A DNA stretch of 64,000 nt from assembly GCA_902785425.1 (NCBI GenBank), contig CACZYP010000024.1:1-64000 (forward strand), given 5' to 3'. Source of the stretch: an uncultured Ruminococcus sp. Lineage in GTDB: Bacteria > Bacillota > Clostridia > Oscillospirales > Acutalibacteraceae. The position numbers and the translations under genes are program-made. A model generated the notes under the pieces. That model was given only the letters and a program-made list of their open reading frames with translations. It was not told the DNA's origin and ran no database searches. Shown one piece after another: positions 1-8,400 of this stretch (position 1 is its first letter; the number at the start of each line of letters is the position of its first letter).

Positions 1-93
1 CTTGAAATACGTCAGTATTCCTGCGGCTTTTTCGTCCAATTTGCCTCAAAATCTGACTGCGCAATATGGGCACTCGATTTAATCAGTGCTTCC
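1..93. repeat. GGAA[GC]CACTGA-ended MITE-like element, copy 1 (cut by window edge)
   Basis: Its reverse complement matches 47019-47111 almost base for base, ending in GGAAGCACTGATTAAATC at base 93. The other end lies outside the window. It sits just downstream of the small peptide gene at 109-261. No coding capacity is visible. Confidence 0.75.
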
Positions 94-108
94 CTAATAT
101 TTATCTTA

Positions 109-261
109 TTACGGTCTCTGATAATTATACTTGATAATATCTCCCTCGTAGTTGTCACTGTCGGGGGTGATATTATTGTTCGGGGAGGCTGTGACGATGT
201 CCTCTCCGCCGAGGTCGAGCACCTCTGTGAGCGGCGTTTCGTATTTTTTCTTATTCATCAT
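109..261 (-). CDS. Short peptide (50 aa) of the DIVT family, coupled to the 1603-aa gene
   Basis: This is an unrecognised 50-residue, soluble, acidic peptide with no signal peptide and no cysteine. It starts MMNKKKYETPL, has the core EDIVTAS near residues 20-26, and an Asn/Asp-rich tail ending in QRP. Its ATG overlaps the TGA of the 1603-aa secreted protein by one base (TGATG), so translation is probably coupled. GGAGG lies just upstream, inside the end of the big gene. Three relatives occur at 5268-5399, 19548-19697 and 20170-20301, each beside a giant secreted-protein gene or a remnant of one. Function is unknown: it could be a peptide precursor, a chaperone or a signal. That it is a gene rests on the coupling, the ribosome site and the recurrence of the core. 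Confidence 0.7.
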   Translation of the reverse strand: MMNKKKYETPLTEVLDLGGEDIVTASPNNNITPDSDNYEGDIIKYNYQRP

Positions 262-3200
262 CAAATTCCTCCTGCGAATACGTAATTTTCGGCTGCCTTA
301 GCGTACACATACGTTGCTCTTGCAAGGTCTGCGTCGTTTTCTGTGAAGCCCTTGCCCTGTTCGTATACTTCAAGTACGCCCCTTACGTAGTCGAACGGCG
401 AGTACACATACGATACGCCGTTTATTTTGATCTCCGACGAAACGCAAAGATCTTCCGGAGCGTAATCGGGCATATCGAAGTAGATGTAATTGCCCTTTTT
501 GCCTGCCGTCCACCAGTTGTTTTCATGTAATATTTCTGCGATAACATCATCGGCGTTCTTGCTCTCATCGGTTATCGAGTAGTAGTGGCGCATAGTTGTC
601 TTGTTGAGATAAAGCAAGCTCGTTCCCTCGTATGCAATGCCGTATTCTTCAAGTCCCGATTCCATATCAAGATCATCCTTCCACAGCTCGATATCCTCCG
701 AGCCAAGCTGCGGTGTTGTGTACTCGATGCCTGCGTTTGCGAGGTCATCGGTGTTCTTGCCGAATTTGAGCTGCGCCTTTGCGCCGTAGTCGAGCATTTT
801 TGTAACAAGGTCGTGCTCGTCGATGTAGTCGTCGCTGCCGAGTATCGCATCTGCAAAATCTCTGACGCTCGTTGTTACCGTGTACTGCTCTTCGCCTGCT
901 GTTACAGACGCCGTGATGGGCGAAGTCATTTCCGCAGGGTTGACGGAGCATTTTATCTTGTAGTAAGCACGCTCGCTGTTATTGACCGTTACTGTTTCTT
1001 TAAGGCTTTCATTGACCGTGACCGAAGGACACTCTATGCTCTCGCCGTTAGTTTCCTTTGTAAAGCTTACAACGCTGCCGTCGGGAACGATGTCCGCATC
1101 GAGGTAGAACACCACGCCGATATCGCCGCCGAGCGTTATGCTGCGGCCTGCGAAAGCTGTCGTAAACTCCGCCGCTATAACGGTGTTTGCGGCAGGCATT
1201 TCAAACGAGTACACGCCGTCAACGCTTGCAAGCTCGGTGCCGTTTACGGTAACGCTCTTTACAAAATAATCCTTGTCGGGTGTTACGGTGAAAGTTACAT
1301 CGTCGCCGGGGAAAATGCTGTCAATGTTGTTTACGATAAGCTTGCCGTGCTCTGTGCTGTTCACGGTAACGGTAAACTTCGAGAGATAGCCGGGGGCGTC
1401 TGTGCCGCCGTCAATGCGGGCGTACTCTTTGTCAGTGTGGGCGCTGTCAAATGCCGTGCCTTTTCCGCCTTTGAGGTTTGTGCAGCCTGAGAACATTCCT
1501 TCGGAATCTTCCACATTATTCGTGTTCCAGTTTCTGCCGACATATATAGCTGTAAGCCCGGACTTTTCATCTGCTTTGAACATACCGTACATATACTTTA
1601 CTCTGCTTGTATCAAAGCTGCTGAGGTCGAGAGAGGTCAGAGATTCACAGTTACAGAACATACAGGCCATAAACGTTACACTGCTTGTATCAAAGCTGCT
1701 GCCGAATGTGAGAGAGGTCAGTGCTTTACAGCCGGAGAACATTTCGGTCATATTGGTTACACTGCCTGTTTCAAAGCTGCTGCCGAATGTGAGAGAGGTC
1801 AGTGCTTCGCAGCCGTCGAACATAGCGCCCATATCCGTTACACTGCCTGTTTCAAAGCTGCTGAGATCAAGCGTTGTCAGCGCTTTGCAGTTTTGGAACA
1901 TATAGCTCATATACGTTACACTGCCTGTATCAAAGCCGCTGAGATCAAGACTTGTCAGCGCTTTGCAGCCGGAGAACATATTGTCCATTCTCTTTACACT
2001 GCTTGTATCAAAGCCGCTGCCGAATGTGAGTGTTGTAAGCGCTTCGCACCCGGAGAACATAGAGATCATATTCGTTACACTGCTTGTTTTAAAGCTGCTC
2101 AGGTCAAGACTTGTCAGTGCTTTGCAGCCGGAGAACATACAGTACATATTCGTTACGCTGCTTGTATCAAAGCCGCTGCCGAATGTGAGTGTTGTCAGGG
2201 CTGTGCAGCCGTAGAACATATATCTCATATTCGTTACACTGCTTGTATCAAAGCCGCTGAGGTCAAGACTTGTCAGCGCTTTGCAGTTTTGGAACATATA
2301 GCTCATATCCCTTACACTGCCTGTATCAAAGCCGCTGCCGAATGTGAGTGTTGTAAGGGCTTTGCAGCCGTAGAACATAAAGCTCATATACGTTACACTG
2401 CTTGTATCAAAGCCGCTGAGGTCAAGACTTGTCAGCGCTTTGCAGTTTTGGAACATAGAGTTCATATTCGTTACGCTGCTTGTATCAAAACCGCTGCCGA
2501 ATGTGAGTGTTGTAAGCGCTTCGCAGCCGGAGAACATAAAGCTCATATCCGTTACACTGCCTGTATCAAAGCCGCTGAGGTCAAGACTTGTCAGCGCTTT
2601 GCAGTTTTGGAACATAGAGTCCATATTCGTTACGCTGCTTGTATCAAAACCGCTGCCGAATGTGAGTGTTGTCAGCGCTTCGCAGCCACGGAACATATAT
2701 CTCATATCCGTCACACTGCCTGTATCAAAGCCGCTGAGATCAAGACTTGTCAGCGCTTTGCAGTTTTGGAACATATAGCTCATATCCGTCACACTGCCTG
2801 TATCAAAGCCACTGAAGTCAAGACTTGTCAGCGCTTTGCAGCCGTAGAACATATAGCTCATATCCGTTACACTGCTTGAATCTGCGCCTGTGAGGTCGAT
2901 AGTTTCGACATTGGTAAATTTCCGAAACAGATTCGATGAGTCTTCCGGAAGAACTGCTCCGGCAGCGTCAACGGCAATATGAAGAACATCGGTGTAGCTT
3001 ACGCCGTCCGTGAGAATAATATTGGAACCGATCCCACAAATATCACTGCCTTTGAGGTAGAGCGTGCCTGTTGTGCTGTCAAAATACGATGTGGTGTCAG
3101 CGATTACATTAATGTCAACATTTCCCTCGGGCATGGTGAACGAATACTCGCCCGCTGCCGATAAAGTGACAGCAGAGCCGTTGACGGTAACGCTCTTGAT

Positions 3201-5072
3201 TTCGTAACCCGTATCCGCATTGACTCTAAGTCTAACGCTATCGCCGTAATGCGCCGTCGATTGTTCGGTACCGTTTACCTTTATGTACACATAGCCGTGC
3301 GTAATGCTGTTTGTCGTGATACTGTAAACATCGTGCGTTATATCGGAGCTTACAACAACGTCGCTGTCGGGCATTGTGAGCGTGGAGCCGTTGAGCGTTC
3401 CGGCATTTACCGTGTAGCCGTTGAACGTGTAGCCCGCAGAAATAGCGGTGTGGTCGAGCGTGAGCGCTACGCTGTCGTCTTTTCCTGCATAGAACTTGCC
3501 GCCGTAGGAAAGACCCGTGCCATACGCTGTGATACCGCTGACGTTGTATGTATTTGCCGCTGTGCCGAAGCCGACGGTAGTATCTGCGCCTGCTGTGATA
3601 CTGTGAGCAGCTTTAGCCTGCGCCGAGCCTATAGCTGTAATGTAGTAGCTGTTTGCGGCGGTAGTGGTGCTGTTCCAGCCTCTTGCAAAGGTTGCGCTGT
3701 TGTCGCTTGCCATAGTTTCGCTGCCCGAAAGCGCTGCCGGGGCGCACAAACTGTTTGTTATAGTGACGGTCTTGTTAGAGCCTGTCCAGCCGATAAAGCC
3801 GCCGTTGCTGGCACCGCTGCCGTTTTTCTGTAAGAGTTTGCCGCTAAACAGACAGCCTGTGAAGTTGATCTCATAACCGCTTGCACGGCTCCAGCCGACA
3901 AAGCCGCTGTTGTTGCCGCCTTCGCTGTGTATAACCGTGCTGCTCAGGCAGTTTTTAAAGTTTACGGTATGCTCGCAAAGACCGACAAAGCCGCCCGAAC
4001 CGCCTGCCGAGGTGATGTCGATATTGCTTTTGCAGTTTTCGATCGTTACATTGCCGTAAAGATGGCCGATAAGACCTGCCGCATAGCTGCCCGTACTGTT
4101 TATCGTACCCTTGACGGTAAGATTTCGGAAATACGGAGTTATATTAGAAGCCGTTGCAGCAAACGGGGCGATGAAATCCTCCGAGCCTGAGCTGTTGAAC
4201 GTGAGCGTTTTTCCGTAGCCGTCAAGGCTGCCTGCAAAAGCGTTCGTAGCTAAGCCTGCCGATCTTGAAACGGTAATGTCGTTTTCAAGCCTGAAATGCT
4301 TGCCGCTGAAGTTGCTGAAAATATCGCTGTGTTCCATCGCTTCGCAGAGGAAATTCCAGTCTGACGTATCGCTGATGAGGAACGGCTGCGACTGCGAACC
4401 GTTTGAGTTGCCGAAGTAGAGGCTTTCCAACACGGCGGCATCATCGGTAACGGTGACGGTATTGTTGATCCTCGTTGCCGACAATGGATTGTAGCTTGCA
4501 TTGCCGTTCGTTTTGAGCCAGATGTAGTATGTACCCTTGTTTGTCGCAGTAATGCTGCTGTAATTCGCAGTCCAGCTTGACGGCTGCGAAGAAGCCGAGG
4601 TGCTCACGCCGTAGTAGACAGTCTGACCGCCCGAAACGGCAGCAGCCGATCTGATAATGCTCTTCGCCGTACCGTCATAGAGAATCGGCGTGTTAAGACC
4701 CGGCTGCGAGGTGATCTGAGTAGTTCCAAGCCCAAGCACGGTGAATGTAACAGAAGTGCTGCTTTTGCTCGTGAGCTGACATCTCTGCGTAAACTGATAC
4801 GGCTCTTTGGGAGCAAGCTCGTCTACGTCGCTGAGTCCGTTGACTTCAATAACGTTGTTGGTATTGTTTGTAAGCGTAGCGCCTGCCTCGAAGATATCTT
4901 CGACATAGCAGTTTGTAAGATTGACGCTGCTGTTGTAAGCATGCGTTGCCGCACTCGCCGTGATCGAGATCTCTCTTGCAATATCTGCGATAGGCTGCAC
5001 AGGCACGCTGCCCGTTACAAGCAGAGCCGCAAGCGAGAGCGCCGCTGCTTTTTTCCTGAAATTACCTTTCAC
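261..5072 (-). CDS. Giant secreted surface protein with 18 DUF285/BspA-type repeats (1603 aa)
   Basis: A secreted cell-surface protein, probably for adhesion or polymer binding. The start is GTG at 5072, preceded by AAAGGAGG; this gives the same N-terminus (KGNFRKKAAAL) as the 1729-aa neighbour, whereas the longer frame to 5147 lacks a ribosome site. A signal peptide covers residues 1-40. Residues ~220-510 carry GLUG-like glycine repeats (GGFVGL, NSGFVGW). Two InlB-B-like segments ending SFTMPEGNV and SFEMPAANT lie near 610-690 and 1235-1300. Residues ~730-1197 hold 18 repeats of the MF.[GN]C.ALT.L..S.FDT.SVT.M type. The last ~290 residues match a domain of the 1729-aa protein (LDYGAKAQLKFG versus LNYGAYAQDYFG). 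It overlaps the downstream small peptide gene. No LPXTG motif is seen. The ligand is unknown. Confidence 0.9.
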   Translation of the reverse strand: MKGNFRKKAAALSLAALLVTGSVPVQPIADIAREISITASAATHAYNSSVNLTNCYVEDIFEAGATLTNNTNNVIEVNGLSDVDELAPKEPYQFTQRCQLTSKSSTSVTFTVLGLGTTQITSQPGLNTPILYDGTAKSIIRSAAAVSGGQTVYYGVSTSASSQPSSWTANYSSITATNKGTYYIWLKTNGNASYNPLSATRINNTVTVTDDAAVLESLYFGNSNGSQSQPFLISDTSDWNFLCEAMEHSDIFSNFSGKHFRLENDITVSRSAGLATNAFAGSLDGYGKTLTFNSSGSEDFIAPFAATASNITPYFRNLTVKGTINSTGSYAAGLIGHLYGNVTIENCKSNIDITSAGGSGGFVGLCEHTVNFKNCLSSTVIHSEGGNNSGFVGWSRASGYEINFTGCLFSGKLLQKNGSGASNGGFIGWTGSNKTVTITNSLCAPAALSGSETMASDNSATFARGWNSTTTAANSYYITAIGSAQAKAAHSITAGADTTVGFGTAANTYNVSGITAYGTGLSYGGKFYAGKDDSVALTLDHTAISAGYTFNGYTVNAGTLNGSTLTMPDSDVVVSSDITHDVYSITTNSITHGYVYIKVNGTEQSTAHYGDSVRLRVNADTGYEIKSVTVNGSAVTLSAAGEYSFTMPEGNVDINVIADTTSYFDSTTGTLYLKGSDICGIGSNIILTDGVSYTDVLHIAVDAAGAVLPEDSSNLFRKFTNVETIDLTGADSSSVTDMSYMFYGCKALTSLDFSGFDTGSVTDMSYMFQNCKALTSLDLSGFDTGSVTDMRYMFRGCEALTTLTFGSGFDTSSVTNMDSMFQNCKALTSLDLSGFDTGSVTDMSFMFSGCEALTTLTFGSGFDTSSVTNMNSMFQNCKALTSLDLSGFDTSSVTYMSFMFYGCKALTTLTFGSGFDTGSVRDMSYMFQNCKALTSLDLSGFDTSSVTNMRYMFYGCTALTTLTFGSGFDTSSVTNMYCMFSGCKALTSLDLSSFKTSSVTNMISMFSGCEALTTLTFGSGFDTSSVKRMDNMFSGCKALTSLDLSGFDTGSVTYMSYMFQNCKALTTLDLSSFETGSVTDMGAMFDGCEALTSLTFGSSFETGSVTNMTEMFSGCKALTSLTFGSSFDTSSVTFMACMFCNCESLTSLDLSSFDTSRVKYMYGMFKADEKSGLTAIYVGRNWNTNNVEDSEGMFSGCTNLKGGKGTAFDSAHTDKEYARIDGGTDAPGYLSKFTVTVNSTEHGKLIVNNIDSIFPGDDVTFTVTPDKDYFVKSVTVNGTELASVDGVYSFEMPAANTVIAAEFTTAFAGRSITLGGDIGVVFYLDADIVPDGSVVSFTKETNGESIECPSVTVNESLKETVTVNNSERAYYKIKCSVNPAEMTSPITASVTAGEEQYTVTTSVRDFADAILGSDDYIDEHDLVTKMLDYGAKAQLKFGKNTDDLANAGIEYTTPQLGSEDIELWKDDLDMESGLEEYGIAYEGTSLLYLNKTTMRHYYSITDESKNADDVIAEILHENNWWTAGKKGNYIYFDMPDYAPEDLCVSSEIKINGVSYVYSPFDYVRGVLEVYEQGKGFTENDADLARATYVYAKAAENYVFAGGI
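1480..2880 (-). repeat. Near-identical coding repeats (DUF285 array)
   Basis: Eighteen units of about 70-75 bp, alternating two subtypes (TTLTFGSGFDT and TSLDLSGFDT), lie inside the 1603-aa gene. Several units are nearly identical at DNA level, so the array can expand or contract by recombination and may be collapsed in short-read assemblies. Confidence 0.9.
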
Positions 5073-5155
5073 TAAAATTACCTCCTTTGCACAAAAAGTG
5101 CAAACTGATCCCACCGTTTCACAAACGGTTTTCGGAAATGTATACATATGGTTTA

Positions 5156-5184
5156 ATTATACTACAATCCGGCGGAAATATCAA
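5156..5184 (-). promoter_or_regulatory. Promoter of the 1603-aa protein gene
   Basis: On the minus strand TTGATA (5184-5179) is followed after 17 bp by TATAAT (5161-5156). It lies about 85 bp upstream of the GTG start and downstream of the terminator at 5207-5238. Confidence 0.7.
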
Positions 5185-5206
5185 TCGGAATGCGGTGAAA
5201 AAAGCA

Positions 5207-5238
5207 GGAACTGCCGCAGTTTTTTTTGCGGCAGTTCC
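5207..5238 (-). terminator. Terminator after the Hint-protein / short-peptide operon
   Basis: A 12-bp perfect stem, GGAACTGCCGCA pairing with TGCGGCAGTTCC, is followed on the minus strand by TGCTTTTTTC. It ends the transcript of the short peptide gene at 5268-5399. Confidence 0.75.
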
Positions 5239-5267
5239 CTTGTACGGTACTGTAGTTTTGCTGTTTC

Positions 5268-5399
5268 TTACGGCTCCATGAATGCTGTTTCAAATTCTTC
5301 GGGAGTGTACTTTTTGTCTTCGTTGCTTGTAACGATAACGTCTTCCGTTTCAAACATCAGAATATCAAGTTCTGCGGAAACATATTTTTCTTTTTCCAT
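5268..5399 (-). CDS. Short peptide (43 aa) of the DIVT family, downstream of the Hint protein
   Basis: An unrecognised 43-residue acidic peptide, starting MEKEKYVSAEL, with core EDVIVTS at residues 19-25 and C-terminus AFMEP. The ATG at 5399 is 16 nt past the stop of the 1729-aa Hint-domain gene and is preceded by AGAGGTAG; another ATG immediately upstream (5402) is possible. A copy at 20170-20301 differs at only two residues. A strong terminator follows, so the pair forms a two-gene operon with the large protein. No cysteine, signal peptide or membrane segment is seen. Function is unknown; the constant association with giant secreted proteins suggests a linked role. Confidence 0.75.
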   Translation of the reverse strand: MEKEKYVSAELDILMFETEDVIVTSNEDKKYTPEEFETAFMEP

Positions 5400-5415
5400 C
5401 ATTCTACCTCTTCAC

Positions 5416-8400
5416 TTAAAAAAGATATCCGTATTCTTCAACGAGAGCTTTGATATCGTCCATCGTGAGCATACCCTTGCCGAAAGCAACTTTCAGCCAT
5501 TCGGCGTTGAACGAATTGTAGATGTTTTCGGGAACGATATCCTTGAAGTCGTCGTAGGTGAAACGTCCGTATGTTTCAAGATCAGCCTGCATCTTGTCCT
5601 TATCGTATGTCATACTCTCGGTGTCAACATCGAACATATTGACAAAGCCGTCGGAATCAGCGGTAACAGACAGGATACCGTTAGTGTAAAGGCAAAGGTA
5701 ACGAGCTGTTACGGGGCTGTAGACCTCGGTCGTCACAGTGTCGGTCCATACGTCTGTGAGCGCTGCCGTATCCCATGTGTTGTTATCGGTATCGCCCTGC
5801 TTCATAAATGTATGACCGATATAATCTTCAAGGGTATTCTCATTGATATAAACATACTTTCCGAGTGTGACATCGAAGAAGCCGTGTTCATAAGCGATCC
5901 CTATATCTGTTCCGTCAGAGAAGCAAGCGTGGATTATCTTGTACTCACTTTCCTTGACAAAATGGTTCATCGCAACGGGAGAACTGCTGTAACGTCCCGT
6001 TTCGAGATCCCACACAAGAAGCTCCTCGCCCGGCTCGATCTGCTCAACAGGCTTCTTTGTACCGTCGGCAAGAGTTATCATAGTACCCTTTATGACGCAT
6101 GTTGAACAGCTGCTGTATATCTTCGCTTCGCCATCGGGCATACGGAAGTAATACGTATTCGCATCAACGCTGTCTGTCTTATTTAAGCAATCACTGTCGG
6201 AATAGTAATCAACTTTTATTTCGTTTGATGTAATAGCGAATTCCTTACTCTGTGCTAAATCAATATAAGAAATAACTACCTTGACCACAGTGCCCGGCTC
6301 CAAAAAGCTTCCGCTTACGATCGTATCGTCTCCTGCCGTAACTGCTGTCGTACTATTGGTATTGGAAATAGTCACCTTGTATTTCCAGTGAGCATAAAGT
6401 CTTGTATTTGCAGAAGGCGTATAGCTGTCGCCCTGATCTCCGACCTTAGTGCCGCCTGCAGGTGATGTATGCCAACCGCTAAAGCTGCGTGAGGCGTCGC
6501 CTTGCGGTGTGGGAAGTGTGAAAGAATCACCGCACTTAACGGTAGTATAAGCGAGCGTCTCGTCCGCACCGTTGAGATCATACGTGACGGTGTAATGTGT
6601 AAGATACTCGACCGCTTCCATTGAATAGAAATAAAGCGCTTTAGCCGTATCGCTGAGCTTTTTATCGGAAGAATTAACCGCATTCATGATATAATTGAGC
6701 GGACTGTAGGTAACGGAGTATGTGCTGCCGCCGGACTGCACATAAAGTGTAAAATCATTCCGGATCTCTTCCGCACTTATATTTCTGATACGGGCTACCT
6801 GATAATCATCATACCGTTTTGTTTCGACTGTGCGGCCTTCACATGTGAAAGTGAGTTGATCGGTGCTTTCAAAAAACAGTGAAAGCGTAGTGTCGGAGTT
6901 GAGAGTAAGCGTAGCGCCGCTGAATGTGATCCCCTCAGGAAGATCGGAAGTGTAAAACTTGTCGATAGATACATCACCGAGGGCTTTTTCCTCAGCCGAC
7001 AATGCAGCATTGGGAACATCACTTGTATCAACGCCGAAATAATCCTGAGCGTATGCGCCGTAGTTGAGCATCGCCTTGACAAGGAAGGCTTCCGCCGGGT
7101 AGATCGATTGATTATTCAGGATATACTCGCCGTACTGCTTGACCGAGTATACATGTTCTTCTGCAAGTTCGCCGCCGATATAGACCTTTGCAGTGATACC
7201 TGCCGCCATATATGCAGCAGGTATGGCGCAGACCGCCTTGTAAAGCTGCTTTGCCGTATCGTATGTTATCTCGGCTTCAAACGGTTCTTTGTCTGCGTAT
7301 GCGAATACTATCTTCGTATTCTGCGCCTGCACAGACGTGAGATCGAAGTAGAAATTCACATCGGTATTGCCGTCAAGCAAAAGATCGCAGCCTGTGAAAT
7401 GGTAAAACTCCGCCGTAACGGTAACGTTTTCATACGGCATCTCAAACGAATAAACACCGTCTGCAGGCTGGATCTGTTCGCCGTTGACGCTTATGCTCTT
7501 CGGTTTTACCCCAAAGTCCGATTCAACGGAAAGTATGACAGTTCTGTTAGTATCTTTGTCGGCAACAACAGATCTGTTTGCCTTTATTGTTGCTTTGCTG
7601 CCAAACTCTGCAATGTTGACAACATGGGCGGTAACAAGAGTTGAATTTTTCAATGTTCTCAATACGGAAGACGCCGTGCTGCTGTCATAAACAGACTTTC
7701 CGTCTTTATAATACAGCCCTTCTGCGATCGAAACAGACGTTTCCGGAAAACCATATTCTTCCTCACTGCCAAGCTGACCTTTGCCAAACGAAAGCTCGGC
7801 GCCGCTAAGCAGCACACCGTTTATGGCATAGATAACGGCGTCCTGATCATTATCGATCGTGATCTTAACTGTTCCGCCTGCAAACGTACATTTACCGAAA
7901 GAACTGATCCCGGATGCTTCCGGGTTGTTGTTAATAATATCAACAGTTCCTGCGTTGACCGTAAAATCACGGCAAATCAGAGAGTTATATGATGAGATCC
8001 TGACATTGCCGCCGTTCTGTACGTAGTCGCCTGATAAATCAATTGCTGTAAGGATATAGTTTTCGCCTATATCAATAACAAGATTTCCTGCGGTTCGTTC
8101 ATCAAGGCTCTGAGCATAAACAGTTATGCCGTATTGATCATTGCTGTTCTTATCGGAGAGGATATTATTATCATTAATCGTAAGCGTACAGTTATCGGCA
8201 AGAATAAGGTTTACATTGTTTTTCAGTACAAGACCCTCGGAAAGCGTGAGATCTTTATTTACAACGTACCAGTCTTCCGACAGTTCTTCATCGGAACCGA
8301 TAAGCGGAAACGCTGCTGCGGAGTGCTCATTGCCTTTTGCGTCAACGTAGTTTACATTGACGATAATTCTTTCTGTTTCTGCTGCCAATGCAACATTCTC

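Noticed and set aside
1893..2879. A 328-codon plus-strand frame with regular HIRYTACIKAAE repeats
   Set aside because: It is the antisense shadow of the DUF285 array; its regularity comes from the coding repeats on the minus strand, and it has no ribosome site.
1480..2880. Regular direct repeats that could suggest a CRISPR array
   Set aside because: The units are in frame inside a long secreted-protein gene, there are no unique spacers of constant length, and no cas genes are present.
4960..6105. A 381-codon plus-strand frame spanning the gap between two giant genes
   Set aside because: It crosses promoter, terminator and three minus-strand genes including a peptide gene with good evidence; its composition is not protein-like.
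5416..6120. A full intein in the 1729-aa protein
   Set aside because: There is no homing endonuclease and no C-terminal His-Asn plus following nucleophile; only the N-terminal Hint blocks are clear.
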